This document shows positions 36,531 to 45,534 of a stretch of DNA of 64,000 nucleotides, in pieces; the stretch's first letter is position 1, and each line of letters opens with the position of its first letter. The notes under the pieces were generated by a model, which was not told the origin of the DNA, did no database searches, and was given only the letters and a program-made list of their open reading frames with translations. Source of the DNA: Bacillus nitratireducens (GTDB lineage: Bacteria > Bacillota > Bacilli > Bacillales > Bacillaceae_G); assembly GCF_001884135.1 (NCBI RefSeq), contig NZ_MAOC01000007.1, positions 62,001 to 126,000 of the forward strand. The letters run 5' to 3'. A program made the position numbers and the translations under genes.

Positions 36531-38201
36531 TTATACTTCCATAATAATCGGTAAAATCATTGGCTTTCTCTTCGTTTCTTCGTACAAGAACTGCCCTAAT
36601 AATTCACGAATATTTTGTTTTAACATAGACCATTCAATTGAATATTCTTTAATAGATTGTTCAACAATCATACGTACAATATCTGTAGATCGCTCGATCA
36701 ACGCTTCTGATTCACGTACATATACGAAACCACGTGAAATAATTTCTGGACCAGAGATAATTTTCTTTTCATCTTTACCAAGTGTCACAACAACAACTAA
36801 AATTCCATCTTGAGATAACATCTTTCTATCTCGAAGAACAATATTACCAACGTCGCCAACACCTAATCCATCAATTAAAACATTGCCAGCTTGCACTTTA
36901 CCAACTAAGTTTGCTTCTTCATCGCCAAAAGCAATTACATCGCCTTTTTCTACAATAAAGATATTTTCTCTCGCAATACCTACATCTTCCGCTAAATATG
37001 CATGTGCTTTTTGCATACGGAACTCACCATGTACGGGTACAAAATACTTCGGCTTCATTAAATTTAACATTAGTTTTAACTCTTCTTGGCTACCGTGACC
37101 TGAAACGTGTACTTTTCTTTCACCATAATAAATAACCTCAGCCCCAGATCTAAATAACAAGTCAATAATTTTTGATACAGATATTTCATTTCCTGGAATT
37201 GGTGAAGCTGCAATAATAACCGTATCACCTTTACGAATTGAAATTTGTTTATGAGCTTGCTTCGCCATTCTAGAAAGGGCTGCCATCGGTTCCCCTTGAC
37301 TACCTGTCGTTAAAATAGCTACCTTTTTCTCTGGGAAATTGTCTACTTCTTGTAATGAAATAACCATACCTTCTGGAACATCTAAATAACCAAGACGTCT
37401 TGCAATGTCTACTACTTTCACCATACTACGTCCTACTACCGCTACTTTTCTTCCTGTTTCAGCAGCCGCATCAAATACTTGTTGAATACGATGTACATTT
37501 GATGCAAATGAAGCAACGATAATACGACCTTCTGCACCGTAGAACACTTTAGAAATTTCTACACCAACTTCTTTTTCCGAACCTGTGTAGCCTGGACGCT
37601 CAGCGTTTGTACTATCAGATAATAAGCAAAGTACGCCTTCATTTCCGATTTGCGCCATTTTCCCAAGATCTGCTCCATTATTTCCAATTGGAGTTTGATC
37701 AAATTTAAAGTCCCCTGTATACACTACAGCACCTTTTGATGTATGGAAACAAACACCAACAGAATCCGGAATACTATGTGTCGTTCCAAAGAATGACACC
37801 GTTGTAGTATTAAAATCTACTGTTGAATTTGAATCGATTGTTTTTAAGTCTACACGGCCTAACATGCCCGCTTCGCCAAGTTTTTCTTGTATAAGTCCTA
37901 CTGTTAATTTCGTTGCATACACTGGAATAGATAATTTACGAAGTACATAAACAATTCCACCAATATGATCTTCATGACCGTGAGTAATAAATAAACCTTT
38001 TACTCGCTCTTGATTTTCCACTAAGTATGTAATATCAGGAATAACGATATCAATTCCAAACATTTCATCTCCTGGGAACATTAATCCTGCATCTACAATA
38101 AAGATTTCAGAATCAATTTCAACACAGTACATGTTTTTCCCGATTTCACCTACTCCACCAAGAGCAAATACTTTAACAGACTCATTCTCTTTTCTCTTCA
38201 T
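36531..38201 (-). CDS. rnjB: Ribonuclease J2
   Basis: RNase J proteins are metallo-beta-lactamase ribonucleases with 5'-3' exonuclease and endonuclease activity; J1 and J2 form a complex. The 556-residue protein shows the catalytic motif THGHEDHIGG, the metal ligand region YTGDFKFD, the beta-CASP motif VHVSGHGSQEELKLM, and the C-terminal end KRKPMILPIIMEV. Its position between dapA and tepA identifies it as rnjB. All residues of the HxHxDH motif are present, whereas the B. subtilis J2 motif is, as I recall, degenerate. The leader is structured and has a poor ribosome-binding site, AGG 8 bases before the ATG. Confidence 0.9.
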   Translation of the reverse strand: MKRKENESVKVFALGGVGEIGKNMYCVEIDSEIFIVDAGLMFPGDEMFGIDIVIPDITYLVENQERVKGLFITHGHEDHIGGIVYVLRKLSIPVYATKLTVGLIQEKLGEAGMLGRVDLKTIDSNSTVDFNTTTVSFFGTTHSIPDSVGVCFHTSKGAVVYTGDFKFDQTPIGNNGADLGKMAQIGNEGVLCLLSDSTNAERPGYTGSEKEVGVEISKVFYGAEGRIIVASFASNVHRIQQVFDAAAETGRKVAVVGRSMVKVVDIARRLGYLDVPEGMVISLQEVDNFPEKKVAILTTGSQGEPMAALSRMAKQAHKQISIRKGDTVIIAASPIPGNEISVSKIIDLLFRSGAEVIYYGERKVHVSGHGSQEELKLMLNLMKPKYFVPVHGEFRMQKAHAYLAEDVGIARENIFIVEKGDVIAFGDEEANLVGKVQAGNVLIDGLGVGDVGNIVLRDRKMLSQDGILVVVVTLGKDEKKIISGPEIISRGFVYVRESEALIERSTDIVRMIVEQSIKEYSIEWSMLKQNIRELLGQFLYEETKRKPMILPIIMEV

Positions 38202-38465
38202 GTTGTTGCCTGGTTTAAAAATCTTGCAAACACTGATTTCACTAAAATTGTAGAGACACCAGGGGAAACTCTACAACCACCATATATTCACCGTCCAAGA
38301 CGAATGTCCTTACCGTTATGCGATATCATGTCCTTGTTTATTTTTTAAACCAGGTTTCACCTCTCTTTCATTATATAAATCAAATATCTTATTCGATATG
38401 ATATGAAAATTTCATTGAATCATAATTTTTCCCAATTTTGCTAAGCATACCCGTACTAAGCTACT
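38202..38465 (-). promoter_or_regulatory. Structured 5' leader of rnjB
   Basis: The leader of about 260 nt carries an inverted repeat on the minus strand, CCTGGTTTAAAAA at 38354-38342 and TTTTTAAACCAGG at 38221-38209, a perfect 13-bp stem closing a 120-nt domain. Inside are a perfect hairpin TTGTAGAG/CTCTACAA with a 13-base loop and a smaller AGGAC/GTCTT hairpin. The 3' arm contains the only ribosome-binding-like bases (AGG) before the ATG, so closing the stem should block translation. The regulator is unknown. A further GCTAAG/CTTAGC hairpin lies near the transcript start. Confidence 0.6.
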
Positions 38466-38472
38466 TAGCCAT

Positions 38473-38502
38473 ATTATACCTGATACAAGAAATAGAACAC
38501 AA
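38473..38502 (-). promoter_or_regulatory. Probable promoter of rnjB
   Basis: On the minus strand TTGTGT, 18 bases, then TATAAT gives a plausible sigma-A promoter about 265 bases before the rnjB start, which defines the long leader. Confidence 0.55.
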
Positions 38503-38776
38503 GTTAAATTATGCGAAAGACAAGAGAAGACATTAAAATGAGGTTATAATTTACGAGGGTGAAATTCATATCATCTTTATTATTTTTCCTACTCCACAAG
38601 AGTTTAATGGAAAAATATTCATGCGATTTCTTTGCATGAATATAAAACTATATGCACTGAAAATGTTTCATAATATATTAACTATGCAATCAGTATATAA
38701 CTAATTAAATGTTATTTCCCCTTCCCCCTACATCCTATTAACTCTAAGGAATGTTACTACAGTTAGTTAAAAAAAT

Positions 38777-38808
38777 AAAAATGACCTAGTTTCACACTAG
38801 GTCATTTT
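38777..38808 (-). terminator. Terminator of dapA
   Basis: AAAATGACCTAGT and ACTAGGTCATTTT form a perfect 13-bp stem with a 5-base loop just after the dapA stop. An A/T tract follows on the minus strand. Confidence 0.88.
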
Positions 38809-38811
38809 TTA

Positions 38812-39690
38812 TTAACGAGGAATGGATTGCATTACAGATTGTAACGTTACTCTTTCTGCTTCTGTTAATGGAAGAAGCGGTAAACGTACAGAACCTACAT
38901 CTAATCCCACCATTTGTAACGCTGTTTTCACTGGAGTTGGGCTTGGCGCCATAAATAATGAATCCGTTACTCTTACAAGTAATTGATGTAATTTTTGCGC
39001 CTTCTTAAATTCTCCTGCTTGGAACGCTGCAATCATTTCTTGCATTTCGTTTCCAATAACATGAGATGCTACTGAAACGATACCTTTCGCCCCAACTGCC
39101 ATAGCCGGTAACGTTAAACCGTCATCACCGCTGTATACTGCAAAGTCGTCCGCTGTTTTTTCAATGATTTCTGTCATTGTTAACACATCGCCGCCTGCAT
39201 CTTTAATCGCAACAATGTTTTCGATTTCTGATAAACGAACAACTGTATCAACGGAGATTTGTACAATAGATCGCCCTGGAACGTTATATAGCATAACCGG
39301 AAGTGGCGTGCTTTCAGCAATCGTTTTAAAGTGCTGATACATTCCTTCTTGACTCGGTTTGTTATAATACGGCGCCACTAGCATAACTGCATCAACACCA
39401 ACTTCTGTTGCCTTTTTAGTTAAGTCAACAGAGGCATGTGTATTATTGCTACCTGTTCCAGCGATTACGGGCACCCTTTTATCGACAACAGTTACGACAT
39501 GGCGATATAACGCTACTTTTTCTTCTGATGTTAATGTAGGAGATTCACCTGTCGTTCCTCCTACCACAATTGCTGTTGTACCGTTATCAATTAAATAATT
39601 TACCAATTTCGTTGTCTTTGCAAAATCGATATTCCCGTTTATATCAAACGGTGTTACCATCGCGGTTGCAATTGTCCCAAAATCTATCAT
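38812..39690 (-). CDS. dapA: 4-hydroxy-tetrahydrodipicolinate synthase DapA
   Basis: DapA condenses aspartate semialdehyde with pyruvate, the first step committed to diaminopimelate, lysine and spore dipicolinate. The 292-residue protein has GGTTGESPTL, the catalytic tyrosine in LYNVPGRS and the Schiff-base lysine in VAIKDAGGD. It lies 11 bp after dapG and ends the asd-dapG-dapA operon. Its product is the substrate of DpaA/DpaB encoded just upstream, so the cluster gathers the complete branch to dipicolinic acid. Confidence 0.98.
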   Translation of the reverse strand: MIDFGTIATAMVTPFDINGNIDFAKTTKLVNYLIDNGTTAIVVGGTTGESPTLTSEEKVALYRHVVTVVDKRVPVIAGTGSNNTHASVDLTKKATEVGVDAVMLVAPYYNKPSQEGMYQHFKTIAESTPLPVMLYNVPGRSIVQISVDTVVRLSEIENIVAIKDAGGDVLTMTEIIEKTADDFAVYSGDDGLTLPAMAVGAKGIVSVASHVIGNEMQEMIAAFQAGEFKKAQKLHQLLVRVTDSLFMAPSPTPVKTALQMVGLDVGSVRLPLLPLTEAERVTLQSVMQSIPR

Positions 39691-39701
39691 GGTCTCACTC
39701 C

Positions 39702-40934
39702 TTATTGTTCCAGTTGCTTTTCTTTTGAAAGCTCAAACGCACTATGTAATGCATTTACAGCCTCCACTAAATCGGTTTCTTTTACAAGAACCCAAATTGT
39801 CGTATGACTATCTGCTGATTGCAGAATTTGAATACCTTTTTCCGCTAAAGCTGTAACGATTTTCGCAGTAACCCCTGGGTATCCTGCCATTCCAGCTCCT
39901 ACAATAGATACTTTTGCACAATGCTCTGTCACAATTGGCTCATATCCAAGGTTCTTTAATAATTCAACTGCACGACTTGATACATTATCACTCACCGTAT
40001 AAGCTACTCCAGTAGGTGAAATGTTAATTAAATCGACACTTATTCCTTCATTCGCCATTTCTTTAAACACATGCTGTTGCAAATCATATGCCGTTTCTTT
40101 TGCAAGCACTTTAATTTGCGTCACATTTGATACGTGAGCGATACCTGTAACAGGTCGTTCTTCTACATCACGGCCTTTTGTAGCACCATCAGATGCTGAA
40201 ATAAGCGTACCTTCACTATCAGAATACGTAGAACGTACACGAAGCGGCACTTTTGCATGCATCGCAATTTCAACTGCACGTGGATGAACGACTTTTGCAC
40301 CTTGATATGCCATGTTACAAATTTCGTTATACGTTACCGTTTGAAGATGACGTGCATCTTTTACAATACGAGGATCCGCAGTCATAACACCTTCTACATC
40401 TGTGAAGATATCAATAAATTCAGCATGAAGCGCAACACCTAATGCTGAAGCTGAAGTATCGCTACCTCCGCGTCCAAGTGTTGTCGTATCACCTTTTTTC
40501 GTTTGTCCTTGGAATCCTGTAACGACGATTACATCTACATTTTCTAACTCTTCATGTACGCGATCGCAATTCATTTCAATAATCTTAGCATTCGTAAAAT
40601 CATCATTTGTTACAAAACCAGCTTGTGCACCATTTAACGCTGCTGCTTTTATACCGTTCTCATTTAACATGTTAGAGAAGACGATTGCTGAGATTAATTC
40701 TCCGCATGATAATAATAAATCTTGCTCACGATTAGAAATGCGAGATTCCTCTTGATTTACAAGACTTAACAAAGTATCAGTTGCATATGGTTCACCTTTA
40801 CGGCCCATAGCAGATACGACAATAACTACTTTATAACCAGCAGCTAACGATTTTTTTATATGATGAAGCGCATGCTTACGTCCATTTTCATCGCGTACTG
40901 ATGTGCCACCAAATTTTTGAACAATTATTTTCAT
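39702..40934 (-). CDS. dapG: Aspartokinase I (diaminopimelate-sensitive type)
   Basis: Aspartokinase phosphorylates aspartate to begin the diaminopimelate, threonine and methionine pathways. The 410-residue protein has the kinase motif VQKFGGTSVRD, the nucleotide and substrate region TLGRGGSDTSASALGVAL, and two C-terminal ACT domains. I start it at ATG 40934, because the GTG three codons upstream overlaps the GAAGGTG ribosome-binding site. Position in asd-dapG-dapA identifies it as the isozyme that supplies cell wall and spore dipicolinate. No lysine riboswitch is seen before it. Confidence 0.95.
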   Translation of the reverse strand: MKIIVQKFGGTSVRDENGRKHALHHIKKSLAAGYKVVIVVSAMGRKGEPYATDTLLSLVNQEESRISNREQDLLLSCGELISAIVFSNMLNENGIKAAALNGAQAGFVTNDDFTNAKIIEMNCDRVHEELENVDVIVVTGFQGQTKKGDTTTLGRGGSDTSASALGVALHAEFIDIFTDVEGVMTADPRIVKDARHLQTVTYNEICNMAYQGAKVVHPRAVEIAMHAKVPLRVRSTYSDSEGTLISASDGATKGRDVEERPVTGIAHVSNVTQIKVLAKETAYDLQQHVFKEMANEGISVDLINISPTGVAYTVSDNVSSRAVELLKNLGYEPIVTEHCAKVSIVGAGMAGYPGVTAKIVTALAEKGIQILQSADSHTTIWVLVKETDLVEAVNALHSAFELSKEKQLEQ

Positions 40935-40957
40935 ATTTTGCACCTTCTCTTAGCCGT

Positions 40958-42004
40958 TTACACTAATTGTAATTTTACTAAGCGCTCTGCAATTTGAACA
41001 GAATTCCATGCAGCGCCTTTTAATAAGTTATCAGATACGACCCAAAGATGGAATCCTTTATCGTTATTTAAATCTTTACGGATTCTTCCAACGAATACTT
41101 CGTTTTTACCTACTGCAGTAGCTGGCATTGGATATAACTGCTCTTCTGGATTATCTTGCAGAACAATACCTTCCGCATTTGCAAGTAAGCTCTTTAATTC
41201 TGCTACTGTTACGCCTTCTTTTTCTACTTCGATGTAAACAGACTCAGAATGCCCTGATACAACTGGTAAACGTACACATGTTGCCGCTACTTCTAATTCA
41301 GGCATATGCATAATTTTTTTCGTTTCATTAATCATTTTCATTTCTTCAAACGTAAATCCATTATCTTGGAACTTATCAATCTGTGGAATCGCATTAAAAG
41401 CAATTTGGTAATGTTTTTTGTCACCTGATACAGGTAAAACATTCGCCTTAACTTCTTCGCCATTTAAGATTGCTTGTGATTGTTCATGAAGTTCTTCAAT
41501 CGCTGCCGCACCAGCACCTGATACAGCTTGATATGTGGAAACGATTACTCGTTTTAAACCATATTGCTGACGAACTGGCTCAAGAGCTACTACCATTTGA
41601 ATTGTAGAACAGTTCGGATTTGCAATAATACCATTATGTTCTTTTAAGTCGTTTTCATTTACTTCAGGTACAACAAGTGGCACGTTTTCTGTCATACGGA
41701 ATGCACTTGTATTATCAACAACAATCGCACCGCGCTTTGCTGCTTCTGGCGCTAATTGTTTCGATACAGATCCACCAGCACTAAATAGTGCGATATCTAC
41801 TCCTTCAAAACTTTCAGGAGTTGCCTCTTGAACTGTAAATTCTTCGCCTTTAAATACAAGTTTCTTACCTGCAGATCGTTTAGATGAAAGTAACGTTAAT
41901 TTCCCGATTGGAAATTCTCGTTTCTCTAAAGTATTTAACATTTGTTCACCAACTGCGCCGGTTGCTCCAACTACAGCGACATGAAAAGTTTTTTGCTTTT
42001 CCAT
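40958..42004 (-). CDS. asd: Aspartate-semialdehyde dehydrogenase
   Basis: Asd reduces aspartyl phosphate to aspartate semialdehyde with NADPH. The 348-residue protein has the nucleotide-binding motif [11 protein letters not shown], the catalytic cysteine in NPNCSTIQM and the substrate region [11 protein letters not shown] use ATG 42004, 7 bases after AAAGGGG; the frame has a GTG just upstream at 42007. It follows dpaB after about 150 bp and precedes dapG. Its leader has two overlapping hairpins that cannot both form. Confidence 0.96.
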   Translation of the reverse strand: MEKQKTFHVAVVGATGAVGEQMLNTLEKREFPIGKLTLLSSKRSAGKKLVFKGEEFTVQEATPESFEGVDIALFSAGGSVSKQLAPEAAKRGAIVVDNTSAFRMTENVPLVVPEVNENDLKEHNGIIANPNCSTIQMVVALEPVRQQYGLKRVIVSTYQAVSGAGAAAIEELHEQSQAILNGEEVKANVLPVSGDKKHYQIAFNAIPQIDKFQDNGFTFEEMKMINETKKIMHMPELEVAATCVRLPVVSGHSESVYIEVEKEGVTVAELKSLLANAEGIVLQDNPEEQLYPMPATAVGKNEVFVGRIRKDLNNDKGFHLWVVSDNLLKGAAWNSVQIAERLVKLQLV

Positions 42005-42154
42005 CACTATGCCCCTTTCTAGATACCAATCCTTCTATAACTTAGAATTAGAAGGAGCATAAAATGCCCCTCCCAATCTTAATAACGTTAATTTTATCAT
42101 ATTCTACAGTAAGAATGATGGTTTCATCAAAAATTGTCCGTTTTTTTTCGTTTT

Positions 42155-42754
42155 TTAATTCATATATCTGAATTTTTCTACAACAACAGGTTGCAATTGC
42201 TTCCCTTGCAATGCTTCTAATACTGTATCTTCAAGTAACTCCATACGAGCTACCATTGAGTTCGGTTTTTTCTCTGGTGCATCTTGGCCGAATGGGACGA
42301 AGTAGATGTTTTTTGTAGCCATTAGGCGCATGAGATTAACCCCATTAAGCCCTAAAGCGTCATTCGTCGAAACAGCTAACACAACAGGCTTTCCATTTCT
42401 TAGCGTCGCTTTTGCTGCCATTAGTACTGGAGAATCTGTCATTGCATTTGCAAATTTACTCATAGAATTTCCTGTTAGTGGTGCAATCACCATGCAATCT
42501 AGTGGAATTTTAGGTCCTAGTGGTTCTGCGCCAACGATTGAATTAATTGCCTTAAAACCTGTTATTTCTTCAATCTTTTTAATCCACTCTTCTCCTTCTC
42601 CAAATCTAGTATTTGTTGATTGAACAGTGTAAGAAACAACGGGACGTACTTCTGCTCCCTCAGCAATTAATTTTTCTAAATGAGGCATCACTTCCTCATA
42701 CGTACAATGTGAACCTGTAAAACCAAATCCTATTCTTTTCCCTTTTAAATTCAT
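42155..42754 (-). CDS. spoVFB: Dipicolinate synthase subunit B
   Basis: DpaB is the flavoprotein-like subunit of dipicolinate synthase, which makes the major small molecule of the spore core in the mother cell. The 199-residue protein starts MNLKGKRIGFGFTGSHCTYE and has the flavoprotein-family segments CMVIAPLTGNSMSKFANAM and KPVVLAVSTNDALG. Its start overlaps the end of dpaA by 4 bp (ATGA), so the two subunits are translationally coupled. It is also known as dpaB. Confidence 0.95.
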   Translation of the reverse strand: MNLKGKRIGFGFTGSHCTYEEVMPHLEKLIAEGAEVRPVVSYTVQSTNTRFGEGEEWIKKIEEITGFKAINSIVGAEPLGPKIPLDCMVIAPLTGNSMSKFANAMTDSPVLMAAKATLRNGKPVVLAVSTNDALGLNGVNLMRLMATKNIYFVPFGQDAPEKKPNSMVARMELLEDTVLEALQGKQLQPVVVEKFRYMN

Positions 42755-43653
42755 TCCCCATTCTCCTTTCTTGCTATTGCACCTTCTGCTAGTAACTGAG
42801 AAAGAACGTTCGCTAAAATTTGTCCGGCTGTTTTCGGAGCAACAATACCCGGCAAACCAGGTGCTAACAACGCCTTGACTCCTCTTTTCTCCGCATATCT
42901 AAAATCGGTACCGCCTGGTTTCGAAGCTAAATCAATTACTAACGTATGAGCTGGCATTTTTGAAATAACATTCGCTGTCACAACGAGATGCGGAATTGTG
43001 TTAATCACAATATCGATATTACCTACTTCTTTTTCTATGTCTTGCATATGAAAAGGAGAAAACATCATTTCTGTAATACGAGCAATATGTTCCGATCGTC
43101 TCGCTCCTACTTTGACATGTGCTCCTAATGATTGAAAGGCTCTTGCTACACTCATACCAGTTCTACCAAACCCTAAAACCATTACATTCGATCCATGGAT
43201 TGTATAATCAGTATGTTGAATAACCATCATTAGTGTACCTTCTACAGTCGGAATAGAGTTATAAATTGCAACATCATCACGATCAAATAATTTTACAAGT
43301 TTTCGATTCGTAGTGGATACAAGATTCTCCAAATAAGGTGTTCCGATACCTGAATATATAGTAAAGTGTTCTGGTGTTTTTTCAATTTGCTCTTGCGTAA
43401 TAGAAACCTTTTCATTTGAAAAAATAGTATCTACTTCTCCTTTGGCATTCGTCCCTGCAACTGGCAAAATAATGGCATCTAAAGCAGCGAAATTTAAATC
43501 CTGTATACTTTCTTTTGCTGCCCCAGTGAAGCCATGATCTAGCTGTTCAAACCCTATTAATGAAAGTTTCGCATCTAGTTCAACTAACTTGCGAATTACT
43601 TCTAGCTGCCGTGCATCTCCTCCTATGACAGCGATATGCATCTCAGTCAACAT
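42751..43653 (-). CDS. spoVFA: Dipicolinate synthase subunit A
   Basis: DpaA is the dehydrogenase-like subunit of dipicolinate synthase. The 300-residue protein starts with MLTEMHIAVIGGDARQLEVI and contains the NADP-binding segment GFGRTGMSVARAF and the region DLASKPGGTDFRYAEKRG. GAAGGTG lies 9 bases before the ATG. A mother-cell sporulation promoter candidate is located at 43718-43746. It is the first gene of the operon that supplies dipicolinate, with asd, dapG and dapA downstream. It is also known as dpaA. Confidence 0.95.
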   Translation of the reverse strand: MLTEMHIAVIGGDARQLEVIRKLVELDAKLSLIGFEQLDHGFTGAAKESIQDLNFAALDAIILPVAGTNAKGEVDTIFSNEKVSITQEQIEKTPEHFTIYSGIGTPYLENLVSTTNRKLVKLFDRDDVAIYNSIPTVEGTLMMVIQHTDYTIHGSNVMVLGFGRTGMSVARAFQSLGAHVKVGARRSEHIARITEMMFSPFHMQDIEKEVGNIDIVINTIPHLVVTANVISKMPAHTLVIDLASKPGGTDFRYAEKRGVKALLAPGLPGIVAPKTAGQILANVLSQLLAEGAIARKENGE

Positions 43654-43717
43654 TCCCTAATTCACCTTCTTTTTCTTTCATTTATAAGAAAAATGCCTAC
43701 TTTTTCTTTTTCCTCCA

Positions 43718-43746
43718 CATCATATGTAATGTACGAGTTTGAGGTG
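43718..43746 (-). promoter_or_regulatory. Candidate sigma-K promoter of spoVFA
   Basis: On the minus strand CAC, 17 bases, then CATATGATG resembles the sigma-K pattern (AC, 16-17 bases, CATA-type -10). In B. subtilis spoVFA-spoVFB is transcribed by sigma-K. The same spacing and -10 core occur before cotE in this window. Confidence 0.45.
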
Positions 43747-43800
43747 ATTGAAAAACAAAAAGCACACATGTTTTATCTGCTCTATATAAAAATAAGAAAA

Positions 43801-43823
43801 AAGACAACCAAAACGGTCATCTT
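43801..43823 (-). terminator. Terminator of ymxH
   Basis: AGACAACC and GGTCATCT form an 8-bp stem with two wobble pairs. A T-run follows on the minus strand directly after the ymxH stop. Confidence 0.72.
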
Positions 43824-44075
43824 TCATTCTGACTTTGTATGATTTGTAAAATCGCAAATTACCATGTCGTGTCCCACTTTCTTAATTTGGTTCCATTCCA
43901 CCCTCACTTCTTGTTGTTCTCTTTTAAAGCCTCCCCATTTCCCAAGCGGTATTATAAGAGCTTGTATTCGCCCGTCTCGCTCATTAATTTCTACATCTGC
44001 GTGACCTAAAACTCCCATTTTTTCCGCTCTTTCTAAATCCACAATCTCTTTACCACTTAATTCACTTAAACGCAT
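43824..44075 (-). CDS. ymxH: YmxH, YlmC-family PRC-barrel protein
   Basis: This 83-residue protein begins MRLSELSGKEIVDLERAEKM and belongs to the YlmC/YmxH family with a PRC-barrel fold. It has no membrane segment. GGGGGAG precedes the ATG. It lies between mlpA and spoVFA as in B. subtilis. Terminators on both sides make it a single-gene unit. Its function is not established; related proteins have been linked to sporulation. Confidence 0.88.
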   Translation of the reverse strand: MRLSELSGKEIVDLERAEKMGVLGHADVEINERDGRIQALIIPLGKWGGFKREQQEVRVEWNQIKKVGHDMVICDFTNHTKSE

Positions 44076-44142
44076 GAAATCTCCCCCTTATCTTTTTATA
44101 AAAGCCTCCTATAATAAGTACCTATTCTGCATATATAAAAAA

Positions 44143-44178
44143 AATAACCGTACCTCATATAAATGAGATACGATTATT
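44143..44178 (-). terminator. Terminator of mlpA
   Basis: AATAACCGTACCTCAT and ATGAGATACGATTATT form a 16-bp stem with two wobble pairs and a 4-base loop. Eight T residues follow on the minus strand. Confidence 0.85.
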
Positions 44179-44206
44179 CTCGAAAAGGAATGAATCATAA
44201 AACCAA

Positions 44207-45448
44207 CTAAAGTTTCATTCCTTTTGGTAATTTTCCATCTGGACTAATAAGTGCCGCAGAGAATTCATCTGTAAACATGTTACGAATTAATTCGTCTACA
44301 TTTTGTTTTGTTACAGTATTTACACTTTCAATTATTTCATCAAGAGAACGATGTTTACGAAGAAGTAATTCGTTTTTACCGTTACGGCTCATACGACTAT
44401 TCGTACTTTCTAAACTTAACATTAAGTTTCCTTTTAATTGCTCTTTACTATTAACAAGCTCTTTTTCTGTAATACCTGTATTTTTCAACGTATTTAACGT
44501 CTCTTGCATTGTTTCATACAGTGTATCTAATTGTTGGCTACCTGTTCCACCGTAAAGCGTTAACATCCCTGTATCTTCATAAGAAGAGTGATAAGAGAAT
44601 ACTGAGTACGCCAATCCACGTTGCTCACGTACTTCTTGGAATAAACGGCTACTCATACTACCGCCTAAAACATTATTTAATACAATTAAGTTATAAATAT
44701 CTTCGTGTCCCATTTGCAAGCCTTTATATCCTAAGCATAAATGAGCTTGTTCTGTTTCCTTCTTACGTGATACTTTATTGAAATGGAAAATTGGGCTATG
44801 TACTTGTTCACGATTTGTTGTGCCTTCGTAATTACCGAAATATTGCTCTACAATTTGTAAAAATGATTCATCAATATTTCCTGCAATTGATACAACTACA
44901 TTTTCAGGTGTGTAATGATCTTTTATATATTGACGTAACGTATCACCTGTAAATGTTTCAAGTGTTTCTTCTGTTCCTAAAATAGGATATCCAAGCGGAT
45001 GCGTTTCATATGTTGCTTTCGTTAACATATCATGTACAATATCATCTGGCGCATCTTCGTACATTTTTATTTCTTCACATACAACATTCTTCTCTTTTTT
45101 CAGTTCTTCCTCATCAAATGTTGAATTAAAGAACATGTCTGCTAAAACATCTAACGCGTATTTAGCATGCTCATCTAACACCTTTGCATAGTAACATGTA
45201 TATTCTTTTGAAGTAAAAGCATTTACTTGTCCGCCAATGCTATCAAATGATTCTGCAATTTCTCGCGCGCTACGTGTTTCTGTCCCTTTAAAGAACATGT
45301 GCTCTAAAAAGTGCGAAACCCCATTGTTTTTTTCATTTTCATTTCTTGAACCTGCATGGATCCATATACCAATCGCAACTGAGCGTACAGTTGGAATATT
45401 CTCCATAACAATTCTTACACCATTTTTACACGTATATTTTTTAATCAA
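44207..45448 (-). CDS. mlpA: M16 zinc peptidase MlpA (YmxG)
   Basis: The 413-residue protein is a mitochondrial-processing-peptidase-like M16B enzyme. It keeps both halves of the active site: the inverted zinc motif in NGVSHFLEHMFFKGTETRS and the Arg-Tyr element VREQRGLAYSVF. It can therefore act as a homodimer, unlike YmfF/YmfH. In B. subtilis MlpA influences extracellular protease production. The start is TTG at 45448 (product MIKKYTCKNGVRIVMENIP), 6 bases after GGAGG; the longer frame to 45505 has no ribosome-binding site. No signal peptide is present. Confidence 0.93.
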   Translation of the reverse strand: MIKKYTCKNGVRIVMENIPTVRSVAIGIWIHAGSRNENEKNNGVSHFLEHMFFKGTETRSAREIAESFDSIGGQVNAFTSKEYTCYYAKVLDEHAKYALDVLADMFFNSTFDEEELKKEKNVVCEEIKMYEDAPDDIVHDMLTKATYETHPLGYPILGTEETLETFTGDTLRQYIKDHYTPENVVVSIAGNIDESFLQIVEQYFGNYEGTTNREQVHSPIFHFNKVSRKKETEQAHLCLGYKGLQMGHEDIYNLIVLNNVLGGSMSSRLFQEVREQRGLAYSVFSYHSSYEDTGMLTLYGGTGSQQLDTLYETMQETLNTLKNTGITEKELVNSKEQLKGNLMLSLESTNSRMSRNGKNELLLRKHRSLDEIIESVNTVTKQNVDELIRNMFTDEFSAALISPDGKLPKGMKL

Positions 45449-45534
45449 AAACTTTCCTCCTAATGCCAGTTTCTCTAAATAATTGCTATTATTTAATGAT
45501 AACAAGTTTAAGGATGAATGTCATGCAAATGTAT

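Larger units (their letters stand above)
38466..38811. other. Gene-free stretch between dapA and rnjB leader
   Basis: This stretch contains the dapA terminator, the rnjB promoter and a perfect 10-bp inverted repeat at 38615-38643 (ATATTCATGC and GCATGAATAT, 9-base loop) with no T-run. A 26-codon plus-strand frame starting GTG near 38560 has a GAGGG upstream but no recognisable homology; I do not call it a gene. Confidence 0.55.

Noticed and set aside
38555-38640. A 26-codon plus-strand frame starting GTG after GAGGG
   Set aside because: It has no recognisable sequence and no good promoter, and it overlaps an inverted repeat. The evidence is too weak to call a gene.
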